The notes beneath the pieces were generated by a model. The model searched no databases and was not told the origin of the DNA. It saw nothing but the letters and a program-made list of their open reading frames with translations. A DNA stretch of 64,000 bases from Theocolax elegans (Eukaryota; Arthropoda; Insecta; Hymenoptera; Cerocephalidae): positions 91,391,580 to 91,455,579 of the forward strand of contig CM047425.1 in assembly GCA_026168455.1 (NCBI GenBank), written 5' to 3'. This document shows, one piece after another, positions 13,644 to 24,671 of this stretch; the first letter of the stretch is position 1, and every line of letters starts with the position of its first letter. The position numbers were made by a program, and so were the translations under genes.

Positions 13644-15590
13644 TTATATTTGAACACTGTCTACGGGTTTTGGAGGAATTATGTCAGGGAACTCTCCTAG
13701 ACTCTGTTCATAACTGCCATCAAAACGGTGAGGTTGCATTTCCCAGGGAATTTGTGTATAAACTGGAATTGGAGTGACACCAAGATCTTCAAGTGTAGGT
13801 ACACCTTTAATTACTTTATCACTAGTATGTTCCTGTACAAATAATTTAGATTAAATATTTATATTGTGTAATATTTTATTTTTACAACAAATATATTTTA
13901 ATAAATTAAATATATACTTGTCATATTTTGAACAAAAATGATTTATATTTATACATAAGTGATAAATAAAAAGTTGAAAATAATTTACCTTTTCCAAGCC
14001 TTCCCAATGCAAATAACCTAATGGATATGCAGGGCTTAAGAATTCAGTAACAGAAACTTTCATTTTGAAAATTGGAGACCAATTCAAATCTAATCTGCGA
14101 TAACCAAACTCAACAGAATTTCTCCTTAATATTTCATGGAACCAATCCATTAAATCTGATAATTTAAAGCGATCTGGCCTGTTTATTAGTAATTATACAA
14201 ATTTAGAAGCAAGAAACTAATATTAAGAAAATATTTAATAAAAATTACTATTTTTATTTACCCTACAAATTGGTATGTTCTGCCAGGACTGTGTCGATCT
14301 TTAACAGCTGCTACTATTCCAGCAGCAACATCTCCGACCCATACAGGTTGCTTTTCTGTTGTTTCACCTTTTTTGTAAAGTGGGACACCTCTGAAAATAT
14401 AATTTGTTTTATAATCAAGTGTAAAATAAAACATGTTTATAAAAACAAGGTAATATTTCGCACTGCAGTAACAGTGAAACTCTAAAATTATTTGAATTTA
14501 TTTACTAACCTAAAATGCATCCTCCATCTGTGACCATATACAGCTAAAAATCTATCAGCTGTTCCATAAGTATCAGCAGGACGAATGATTGTAGCATCTG
14601 GAAATTCTTCCTTCACTGCCCACTCACCTTCCCATTTGGATTTGAAATATTTAGAACCTCCAGGTATTAAAATGGGCTAAAAATTATTTCCTTTAATAAT
14701 TGTCTTAACTTCAAATGTTAAATGATTTAAACACTATGTTATAACATAATTTGCAAATATTTAAATACCTCGGGCTCAGCAGTAGCATTGAGACAAGATA
14801 CATGAATAAACTTTTCAACTCCATTTTGTTTACAAATTCGAGCTAGTCTTGCTGCACCTTCAACATGAACATCATTATAAGTAAAATTTTTAGTTTCCCA
14901 CTCACGTCCCACCAAATTAATAACAACATTGGAGTATTTTATGCACTTTAATATTGAATCTTCATCTCTTAAATCATAAGGATGAAACAGAACTTGACCA
15001 AGATCACCAGCTACTTTTAACTTTGAAACTTCATAAAAATCTCCTCGATATGGAAGAATTAACTGCAAAACATAAAGATTATTAAATTACCTGTTCCAAA
15101 CAATGATTTTTTAAATTTGTAAAAATACTAATTAATAAATGAATTACCTGTGTTCCAATTTTTCCTAATCGATTTACTACATGTTTACCAATGAAACCAG
15201 TAGCTCCAAAAACAGTGCAAACAATACCATTAAAAGAGGAACGTCCACCAGTTCCTCGTTTTAAACTGGCAGTTGTCGGATTCTTAACAACTTTGGGTCT
15301 TTGCGAATAATTACATACTTGCAACAGTGCACTTACAGCACACACCGTTTGCTTCTCTGAAATTAAAATAACAATTATAAATAACAATGTTATTGTCAGT
15401 TATATAATAAAATAAACTTTTGTTAGAACTTATGTTGTCGATTATAATAAAGATAAATCAGGGGGTTTTTCAAAGTTTCTGAAGGATAAGTAAAATATAA
15501 ATTTGAAGTAATACTGTTATTAAATCAATAAGATATCTTACTTGCTACTTGAAAATGAGTTTTTGGTATTAACGCGGCCATTTTCGACAT
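13644..15590 (-). CDS. NDUFA9: NADH dehydrogenase [ubiquinone] 1 alpha subcomplex subunit 9, complete, 7 exons
   Basis: Accessory subunit of respiratory complex I in the mitochondrial inner membrane, related to short-chain dehydrogenases and carrying a bound NADPH that stabilises the matrix-arm junction. Coding exons on the minus strand: 15590-15542, 15356-15148, 15062-14769, 14676-14510, 14390-14262, 14178-13989, 13832-13644. All junctions are GT-AG, phases agree, and the sum is 1227 bases (408 aa + TAA). The first 35 residues are basic and fit a mitochondrial presequence. The nucleotide-binding motif GATGFIG is at residues 67-73. [34 protein letters not shown] and [12 protein letters not shown] match the family along its length. 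Two Met codons (15590 and 15581) are in frame; I chose the outer. A GC-richer block at 15591-15720 is the likely 5' UTR and promoter. Length is slightly above the mammalian protein (377 aa). Confidence 0.96.
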
Positions 15591-17154
15591 CGGGCGAAAA
15601 GCACCGACGTCGAGCGAACAAAACGTCTGCTTCGTCGCTGTCTGCTACAGTACCGCCGTTTCGCGTGCGAAGTCGTCGCCCCCGAGAGCTAGCGTCATCT
15701 ACATCAAAATCACTACCTTTACTTCTCTTGGTAAAGTCGGGTTCTGTTTTTCGTTTGTATGAAAAAAATAAACATTAAACTATTAATTTATAAAAATAAT
15801 ACTATTTTTTATACTCAAAAATATTTTAATGTACTTCTAATAATAATAATTCTAATAATATTCTAATAATTTGTATACAAATAATAATATTATAATTTAA
15901 AAATATTCTTTCTTTAAATTTACAATGAGTAAATTTGCATAAATTCGTAGTGATAAATCGTAAAAGTGTAAAAAAAAGTTTAAAAAATTAAAAAATGTTT
16001 TCAATTGTTATGATAAAAATTATTAATTATTAATATTGAATAGCTTTTTTTCAATTTTAATCCAGGCTTATCCTTTTAACCGCAATAATCTGTTAATAAG
16101 TGAATAAAACAGTTAATAATAGCATATAAATGTCTGATTTTAGACTGCGAATAATATTTATTAATTGTTTATATCTATATGTTCTTTTTCTAATATAATC
16201 AATTATTAACCAATATTTTTAGTTTTTTACATTTACTGAAGGTTTTTATAAATAATGTTTCAAAAAGAAAATTAATATATATTTTAGCTAATAACTATAT
16301 AATAGTTACATTCAGAATAGATCTGTTAAAATCTATATTACACAGTTAATTCCTCTTAATAATTGTTAAAGATTGATTATACAGGATTTGATACCAGCAC
16401 GTAAGTACATTTACTTTCTAATAACTATTTTCTTTCTAATATAATTTATTAGTAGCTAATTTTATAAATTTTCTACATTTACCTATGATTCACATCAGAT
16501 AATAAATATTGAAAAGAAAATAAATGAATATTTCTTGTTCAAATGTAATTTATATGTAAATAGTTAAAATCAGAAAAATCTATTAAAAAATGTATTAAGC
16601 ATAATAAGTCAGTTTTTAACAAAAACATTAATTATCAACAAAAATTTTCAGTAAATGTAAAAAACTGAAAATATTGGTTTATAATTGATTATATTAGAAA
16701 AACACTAAATATCAACAATTAATAACTATTATTCACTGTCCAAAATCAGACGTTTATACATGCTATTATTAACCGTTTATTAAGATATTAACATATTATT
16801 TCAGTTAATTACACTTATTTATTGGTATAAATAATTATTTACATCAAGTTTTTTCCGCTATAGGGTTTGTATATATATCTTTCTATTGCTATGAACTTCT
16901 TTTTTGGATTTTAGTTTCACTGCGAGATAATGGAATATAAATTCAAGTACATTTAATACTTAGAACGTGACGTTACAATTTAATTTTTCATAATCAACTA
17001 TAGATAATAAAATATAAGTAAGCACGATAATAGTAAGTATAATAAATGGAAACACATATGCGAAAGTGATATTACGCTTATTCGTGTAATTTTTCAAACG
17101 CCGACGTTACAGGTAATGACGAAACAAGATAAGAGGAAGCGAGCACTTGTCCAG
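15591..17154. other. Divergent spacer between NDUFA9 and the P450
   Basis: The first 130 bases are relatively GC-rich and serve as the 5' flank of NDUFA9, read leftward. The rest is AT-rich and contains the inverted-repeat element at 16078-16830. The P450 is read rightward, so both genes take their 5' control sequences from this 1.6 kb. No ORF of note. Confidence 0.6.
16078..16830. mobile_element. Inverted-repeat MITE, about 0.75 kb
   Basis: Two arms of roughly 190 bases are inverted copies. For example TTTTTTACATTTACTGAA at 16223-16240 pairs with TTCAGTAAATGTAAAAAA at 16647-16664, and a run containing TTAATAATAGCAT (about 16110) recurs inverted near 16760. The centre is near 16443. There is no ORF. 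The exact ends are blurred by divergence and I see no target duplication. Its right end is about 325 bp before the P450 TATA-like box, close enough to affect that promoter. Confidence 0.6.
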
Positions 17155-17190
17155 TATATGTAACATTAGAAAGACTGCAAGAGTGTCAGT
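17155..17190 (+). promoter_or_regulatory. Candidate core promoter of the P450 (TATA + TCAGT initiator)
   Basis: TATATG at 17155-17160 lies 31 bases before TCAGT at 17186-17190, the arthropod initiator consensus. This is the spacing expected of a TATA/Inr pair. It predicts a 5' UTR of about 57 bases without another ATG in the P450 frame. The TATA match is weak, so this is a suggestion. Confidence 0.4.
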
Positions 17191-17244
17191 TATCCGTTGT
17201 AAACACCGTTTGCATGTGCTTGGTTATCGATTAAAATTATCAAA

Positions 17245-18753
17245 ATGGATTTGTTAATTTGGACTTTGTTTGTTACAGGGTGTGCCTACATATTTTATTA
17301 TTTTAAAAAGCAACTTAGTTATTATGAAGATTTGGGCATACCATATCTACCGGGTTATCCTTTATTTGGAAATATGGCAAGTGTATTTTTCCAACGTAAA
17401 CATATAAGCGAAGTTATGAAAGATATATACAACGTAAATTCAGAAGCAAAATATGTGGGCGCGTTTGATTTCGGAAACCCAGTGTTATTAATTCGCGATC
17501 CTGAACTTATAAAGAGTGTTACCATTAAGCATTCGGATCACTTCCCAGATCACAAAATGATTGTCGATCCAGATTTGGATCCTCTTCTTGGTGGAAACCT
17601 TTTGAACATGCATGGAGAGAAATGGAAAGAAGCAAGAAGTTTGTTGACTCCAGCATTTACATCCAGTAAAATGAAAGGTATGTTTGAATTGATTATCGAG
17701 TGTGGACAAAACTTTGTAAATCATTTGTCTAAGCAATCGTCAGAAGATCTCAAAAATATTGATACTAAAAATCTCTTCGCCAAATACACAAATGACGTAA
17801 TAGCTACGTGTGCTTTTGGAATAAGCGTTGATTCACTTTCAAATCCTCAAAATGAGTTTTTTGTTTTTGGAAGAAAAGCTACTAACATGGAAGGATGGCA
17901 AACTGTTAAATTTTTCCTAGCTAAAGCTGTTCCGCGGCTTATGAAACTATTGAGAATGCACTTTATAAGTAAAAAGGTCAGTGACTTTTTTAAAAACGTC
18001 GTTGAAACAACGGTTTTAACGAGGGATGAAAAAGGAATTTCAAGACCAGACATGTTGCAACTGATGATGAATGCGCGTGGTAAAAAGAGCAAACATCTAA
18101 AATTAGACATCGCGGAAATGACATCGCAAGCTTTCATTTTTTTCTTTGGAGGATTCGATATCACTTCATCTCAGATGTGTATATTAGCCCATGAACTTGC
18201 GATCAATCTAAATATCCAGAAAAAGCTGCAGGAAGAAATTGACCAAATTCTTAAAGAAACAAATGGGAATGTAACATACGAAGTCATTAATGCGATGCCT
18301 TACCTTGATGCCGTATTTAACGAATGCATCAGAAGGCATACGCAAAATTCTTTTATCAGTAGATTGTGCAAAATACCATTTGAATTGCCACCGGCTCTTC
18401 CAAATGGTCAATCGTTTACGATTCCAAAAGGAATGGAAGTTTGGGTGTCCACAGTGGCAATACATTCCGATCAAAAGTACTACGACGATCCATACACATT
18501 TGATCCCGACAGATATTACCACAAAAAGGTCACGATCAACGACGTGTATAATTTAGGATTTGGAATTGGTCCGCGAAGTTGCATTGGGAACCGATTTGCC
18601 ATTTTAGAAACAAAAATCTTATTTTTCTTAATACTCTCTAAATTCAATTTGAAGCCTAATGAAAAAACCTGCTCACCACTTACATACAGTAAAAAATCAT
18701 TTACTATTAAAGTAGAAGGTGGATTTTACTTAGACATAGAACCACGAAAATAA
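17245..18753 (+). CDS. Cytochrome P450, clan 3 (CYP9-like), intronless
   Basis: A 502-aa microsomal P450 monooxygenase encoded by one uninterrupted exon. Residues 1-20 form the membrane anchor, followed by the Pro/Gly hinge (GIPYLPGYPLFGN, 31-43). Helix C WxxxR is WKEAR (127-131). Helix I has the oxygen-activating FGGFDITSS (301-309). ExxR is E360-C-I-R363. The heme-thiolate loop FGIGPRSCIG (439-448) is complete with C446. The overall layout (SDHFPDH, LPPALPNG, FDPDRY) fits insect CYP9 or a near relative in clan 3, enzymes that often detoxify plant compounds and insecticides with CPR as electron donor on the ER. Odd points: the usual KYPP after ExxR reads RHTQN, and the PERF box is PDRY. All catalytic residues are intact, so it is probably functional. 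ATG context TCAAAATGG is good. Exact subfamily is not assignable by eye. Confidence 0.95.
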   Translation: MDLLIWTLFVTGCAYIFYYFKKQLSYYEDLGIPYLPGYPLFGNMASVFFQRKHISEVMKDIYNVNSEAKYVGAFDFGNPVLLIRDPELIKSVTIKHSDHFPDHKMIVDPDLDPLLGGNLLNMHGEKWKEARSLLTPAFTSSKMKGMFELIIECGQNFVNHLSKQSSEDLKNIDTKNLFAKYTNDVIATCAFGISVDSLSNPQNEFFVFGRKATNMEGWQTVKFFLAKAVPRLMKLLRMHFISKKVSDFFKNVVETTVLTRDEKGISRPDMLQLMMNARGKKSKHLKLDIAEMTSQAFIFFFGGFDITSSQMCILAHELAINLNIQKKLQEEIDQILKETNGNVTYEVINAMPYLDAVFNECIRRHTQNSFISRLCKIPFELPPALPNGQSFTIPKGMEVWVSTVAIHSDQKYYDDPYTFDPDRYYHKKVTINDVYNLGFGIGPRSCIGNRFAILETKILFFLILSKFNLKPNEKTCSPLTYSKKSFTIKVEGGFYLDIEPRK

Positions 18754-18784
18754 AGTACTTTATATATTACAATGTGCATTTTTC

Positions 18785-18804
18785 AATAAACGGTGCTTAA
18801 TAAA
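18785..18804 (+). terminator. Poly(A) signals of the P450
   Basis: Two AATAAA hexamers at 18785-18790 and 18799-18804, 32 and 46 bases after the TAA stop of the P450. They predict a short 3' UTR. Confidence 0.55.
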
Positions 18805-19637
18805 ATATATTTTGTAATAAAAATATTAAAGTAAAATACTTTTGTATGATATATGTATACGTACTATACTAATACTTGTTAATATAGTAAAGTGTAATAT
18901 GTAAATGATTTTGTATAAATGTATAGATGTATGTGTAAATATTTATTATAAAAAGTAAAACTTCTGTTTATATAAAGTGTATATTTTGTATTGCAACATA
19001 TATGTATAACAGTATCTTAATGTACAATGTAAATAAATACAATTATTTCAATATATTCTAATATATCGGTGTTTTTGAAAATGTCAATAAAAATTAATAT
19101 ATAAACATATAATAGTATTTGAATAAATTGATGTATATTTGAATTATTAAAGTCGTTGTAGAATAAATTACCAGTGTAATAAAAATTATACTATATAACA
19201 TTACATTTTTCACAATAATTACAAAATTTACTATATTTAAATTGTAAATATGGTATTTAAAGTACTAAACCGTATGATATTATTAGTAAAACCGCTAAAT
19301 TAAGTTCTAAAATGTAATTGTCAACACACTTACTTAAGTACAATATTATTTCAATTCTTTTTATTTTTGTGGAAGCATATTTTATAAGAACCTATACCTT
19401 TTGTCTTAAATTTTTTAATAATTAATAAATAATAAATTAATTTATTCTAATTATTCGTCATAACGAACAATCTGGTAATATTTGCATAAATAGTGCGAAA
19501 ATTGACATAGATTATATATAATATGAACATATTACTTAGCAACATGTTTATATCTTATCTGGAAATATTGATTATTTCTGAACGAATCATTCTAAACACA
19601 TTTTCAATTTACTTTGTAAAAAAAAATTTATGAAAAA
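18805..19637. other. AT-rich spacer after the P450
   Basis: Very AT-rich sequence with no ORF, repeat or RNA gene that I can support, ending at the target duplication of the SINE at 19655. Confidence 0.5.
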
Positions 19638-20112
19638 TATAAAAAATAAAATTACCGACGGTGGCGGAGTGGCGGAAACGCACCTCGGCCGGTCATGAAA
19701 GTTAAGCAGCACCGAGCGCGGTTGACACTTGGATGGGTGACCGTTCTCGGGCTTAGCTTAAATAATCGGTTAGCTGTTTTTTCACATTCCACAACGTGAG
19801 CGGAAGGTGTGAGGCATTCGGTTTCGGTGTTAAAGTCTACGCAATGTGACCTTGCCACCCAAAACAGAATTGTTCTCGAATACACCGCCCTTCTCGGAGG
19901 AGGTTTTCCTAAATGGCATTTATCCCAACGGGTTTGGCCACAGGTTTTCCCTCTCTCCACGGGAAAAACCCCGGGCGAATGCGAGAAGGTGGGGTAAAGA
20001 GGGGGTAAAATTGGAAATGGAATAAAGGTGTAGGGGATACGTAAAAACCAGTAAAAAGGTGTACGTGGAAACTACCAAAATTATTTTAAATTTTTTATAA
20101 AAAATAAAATTA
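19638..20112 (+). mobile_element. 5S-rRNA-derived SINE with 17-bp target site duplication
   Basis: The body is 19655-20095, markedly GC-richer than its surroundings. It is flanked by identical 17-mers TATAAAAAATAAAATTA at 19638-19654 and 20096-20112. Bases 19688-19752 strongly resemble the internal control region of 5S rRNA (A-box-like AAGTTAAGCAGC, then CACTTGGATGGGTGACCG), so a polymerase III promoter is carried inside. The upstream 30 bases contain TGGCGGAGTGG, which looks like a tRNA A box. The rest is non-coding. Together this fits a SINE3-type (5S-headed) retroposon. A simple 5S pseudogene is less likely because the unit continues about 340 bases past the 5S-like part before the duplication. 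Confidence 0.75.
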
Positions 20113-23100
20113 TGATGATTCATATATAATAAGAAAATAAGAATTGACAAAGATATATTGTATAGTTTGTTAAAATTTGTATTATGATATGTAATTTGTA
20201 AAATATAATATTTATTATTTAAATTCTTTAAAATCAATAATAACATTAATATTTACATGATTAAGTGTTAATTGTAAATTGAACTAAGTGTAATTTTTGT
20301 TACAAAGAGTTGATTTTAAATTTATATATGTTAAAAATTTTGATTAATTATTGTTAATTATTGAGATAGATAATTTTCAATAGAAATTTAAGATTACTGT
20401 TATTTTGTATGCTTATTATTTTTTCGTAATTTTTTTAATTATATAAAAAATACTTTATTAAACGCTCTTTTTTAGAAACAATTGATTGTTAGTAGATCAA
20501 AAGAAAAAAATAATTACATCGTTTGGATTTCGTTGGTGATCCACCAATGTGATTACAAAGATATTTCCGTGCAAACGGTAACTGGTGTGTCATCACTACT
20601 ATCTTTCTTTTACGCTTGCCTATATAATTTTTTGCTAGTGCTAGTGATTACAGTATCTCGGAATATATAAAGATAAAAAAAAATTATTGGTGAACGTCTA
20701 GAGCCACTTATGATAATAACGATATTTATGAATTTTTTAAATTTAATCAAGTTTTTATAATTACAACGGTAATATTCTATATAGATTTAATATTTAATTT
20801 GTAAATTTAATCAAATTTCGATTTAATAATATTTATTATGAGTATTATGATAAATAAATTTTATAATTACCTACCATATATGTGTCAAGAAAAATATTTG
20901 ACCTTTGAGAAACGAATTTGGTTGAAATTGCGGAATATATGATTATTTGGTCTAAATAATAAGATGTAATAAATCTTATAGGAATAAAGTTATTCGCCGT
21001 TTTCGAAAAATCTAGGATAAAAATAATTTTATGTCAATTGAAATGATTTACGTTATGTGCAACTTACAACAGTATCTAGAAATGACATAAATTATTTAAT
21101 TAAAACATACTATTTCAGCTTTAAGTAGTTCGTTAAATGTTTTATCGTATTTTTTTTTTACATTTGTTCTATCAAACTTTTTGAACGATTTTCTAACTAT
21201 TTTAATAACCCATTTTTAATATTAAATTTCATTTGTTTAGAATTCGGGTAGGGTAAATGTACCAATACCTTCGCGTGTACGAAATCCTGCGGATTTTTCT
21301 TTTTTTCTAAATAAAATAAATAAAAATCAATTTTTTTCCTTAAAAAAATTCATGCGATTACTATGGGTTAATTGGTACCAGAATAAATAATAATAAGTAA
21401 TATATATTAAATTTATAATTAAGTACAGGTCTTCTAAAAATACAGTGTCAAAAATTGATTAAAATGTCTTCATTTCCAAACGATTTCGACACAAATTAGC
21501 TAGCTTAAAAGTCACTTAAAATTTAGTAAATAATTATGTTAACCTACGAAAAAAGATTTTTCCATTACTTAAATATATTATTTATTATTTGAAATATTAA
21601 AAAAGGCTTAATCTATTTAAATAATTATTTAAAAATCATCAGTAGCATTTGGGCAGTATCCGCAAAGTATGCGCGCATCGCTGCGGCGAAAATTTGACGC
21701 AATTGTCCGTATTCCTGCGCAGTAACGTGTCAGTACATAACCTAAAAACTACACTACTCTGCAGTACCTTTATCGCAGTTATAATTTCACGTTTAGTGTA
21801 AAAGTATATTTTTAATAACTCCAAAAGTAAAGAAACTTGACAGGCAGAAACAAAATAAAACAAAGAAGTAAGCAGGAAAGAATATAATGAGTTGTAAAAT
21901 ATAAAATGCATATACTGCATTAATGTGTATATATATTTTTTCTGTTATAACAATGTTGCTTATAGCACACTGCTGTGATGCATTATTTATTATTGGAACA
22001 TTAAATAAAATAATATATATTAGATTTAAGAATAAATTAGTTATAGGCTGCAGAAATGCAGCTAATCATTAACTAATTAGTTTAAGTTAGTATATAAGCT
22101 ATGTACAGGTTAATTTATTTACCTCTATAGGGTTTGCAGATGTAATAAATCTGTAATTATTAATGGGTTAAATAAAGAATAAAGAATAAAGAAAAGGTTA
22201 GAAAAGAAGAATTAAATTTACAAAAAGATAATGAAAAAATACGCAAACAAGAAGAATGTTTAAAATAAATGGAAATTTTTAAAATTTAGAAACAAAACGA
22301 TTTAAAATAAAGAAAAGAATCGATAGATACAAAAAATCTTAAAAAATAAAGAAGCTCAGTTGATCAACAGGCAATGCATAGTAATTTTAGATTTTTTAGA
22401 TTTTTAGAAAAGTTATTTGTTTTATTTAAAAATTTATTAATATTGCATGTGCATATTTATAAAATATGTTAAAGTTTAAATTAATAAACAAATTACTAAT
22501 TAAATACTCTAATGTTTACTTAATATTATTGTAATTAAAACTTTATGGTAAGTAAAAACTATTATTTATAAAAAGTATTTCCCTAAATTATTAACAGCAG
22601 GAATAGGGGCAAAGTTCCGCATTAATACGTTCATTCCATTTTATATTCCGCAGGAATATGTACATTTTGATACGCGAAAAGTTTTTTATTATAAAAAATT
22701 TTAATTGATAAATAGTAATGTTAAGTATTTTTTTTTAATTACCTAATAGCTTAAACTTTATGTTTAAATAATTTAGATATATCAATATTGATATATTTTC
22801 ACAAAAAAGACTAAAAAATTGGCTGATTCAGCTTGACGCCGCAGGAATTGGTACATTTACCCTATATTTTTTTTGTTAGACCCTTTCTCTTATAGTTTTT
22901 GAGGTTGAGTAACTTTAGTTCAGAGCCTAGGAAATATCCGGATGCACGAAAAAATATTTATTTAAAAAATTATAGTTTATTGCAGAAAACAATTTTAATA
23001 ACACATAAGTTTAATATTTTTCGTAAGTTGATAATAAAGTAATTAGAAATTGTATCCAAAAGAAGATTTTTTATTTATTTACGGATGAATGTTTGGCCAG

Positions 23101-24671
23101 CTTTGATTTAAAGTAATTACAATTAACTAATGTATTTACTTACTTACCTTATTGATCTATAAATTGGGAAAATTATTAAGCGTACTTCAATATAAAGTGC
23201 AACTCTATTTTTCTAATGTAGTCGCTTTTGGATTAACCTATATTAATTAATTAATTAAATTAATTAATCTTTAATATTTAATTAATGAATAATATTCATA
23301 CATTTTATTTATTAATTAATTTTTTTAATTTAATTAAACGGTATAATAATTTCAAAAAAGAATATTAGAAATTATAGATTATTATTATTTGTAAAATTAA
23401 AATAACTTATTCATTATAACAATAAATAAAATAAAATATAATAGATTTCTAACAATAAGATTAAATATTGCAGAACATTTATAATTTGTCTTACAAGTTT
23501 TAATATAATTATTCTAAAATATTTGCACTTTTGATAAATAATTTGAATAAAATAATGTCTTATGATTTAATTACATTATCTATGATAGTTGGAGTTCAAG
23601 GGCTTCGCGATAAATGACGACAGTATAATACAATAACACAAGAACTTTTTTATTTTTAGGTTGTTTATGGTAAAATCTCGATTGATTTGATAATTATATG
23701 AAGATTTGATATAACGTCAAACATTATATCTTGCATGTTGAGAATAATTCTATTGACATATAGTGCTAGATATGTCTGCCAGTAACATCGATCCACGATG
23801 AGATGAGCTAGTTTAGAAATCTACTAGATATAAGTTTGACAATTGGACTGCATTAACAACGATTCGTATAGGTTTAACAATATTATGATATAGCGATCGT
23901 ATTTCGCTTACGGATTTGAGCAATAACATTGAATTATTGTTTATACGCATTATATCGAACTATTTAATACTGAGATTATCAAGTAAAGTCTTAGAGGTCT
24001 TGCAAAGATGTCTTAACGCACTTTAAAATAATTCTGGTTGTAATAAATTTCTACTTACCACTTTCAATGTGTAAGTTTAATTTTTAATGAAAAAACTATT
24101 TTCCCCTAGAATTTTCGGAAAGTACCTAAGAGTCATTGGACAAAATAACGAAACACAAATATATTTTTTTGGGTTAAAAAATTTTATTTTATTAGTGTCA
24201 GATGTAAAGAAAAAAATGTTCATAGGGAATCAAATTATAAGTATATATCGGTTTATGAAGTCGAGTAGATATTTTAACTTTAAGACAGCTGACAATGTGA
24301 ATAATGTGTCAATAATGATGACAATGAGGATTTCTTTTTTGTAAAACTTTTTAATTTTTTAATTTCCCAAAAGATACTATATATACCAGTCGCCAGTGGG
24401 TTAAGGATAGTTGGCAAGTACGTATGTAAGATTAACTTTATAGTTTATCAACTAGACAACCAGATACTGTGTTGTTACGTTTAATATACTCGTATATTAT
24501 CGCTCTCACGACAATTTTTTTAATATTTTAAAACGTTCGTGTATTGAATTCTCATTAGAAAAATGAAAGAAAAGAACGTGTATGACACACACAAGTATGT
24601 TTTTTAACGTAACAGAATACAATGACAATTGCCGAAAAATTGTTTATATATAAAATTTAATAATATATATA
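20113..24671. other. Non-genic AT-rich region with a TIR element
   Basis: No supported gene. Apart from the element at 21251-22862, the stretch is low-complexity AT sequence (notably repeated TTAATTAATT near 23240-23335) and short ORFs without codon or family signal. Confidence 0.5.
21249..22864. mobile_element. 1.6 kb DNA transposon remnant, TA target duplication
   Basis: Terminal inverted repeats GGGTAAATGTACCAAT (21251-21266) and ATTGGTACATTTACCC (22847-22862) are perfect over 16 bases and flanked by TA on both sides (21249-21250; 22863-22864). Internal sequence has no intact transposase. It includes a stretch ending in repeats of AATAAAG (about 22170-22195) that looks like the 3' tail of another retroposon. 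A TA duplication fits Tc1/mariner-like non-autonomous elements. Confidence 0.65.

Noticed and set aside
15542..15778. 78-codon plus-strand ORF
   Set aside because: Antisense to the first coding exon and 5' region of NDUFA9, which is supported by splice phase and homology.
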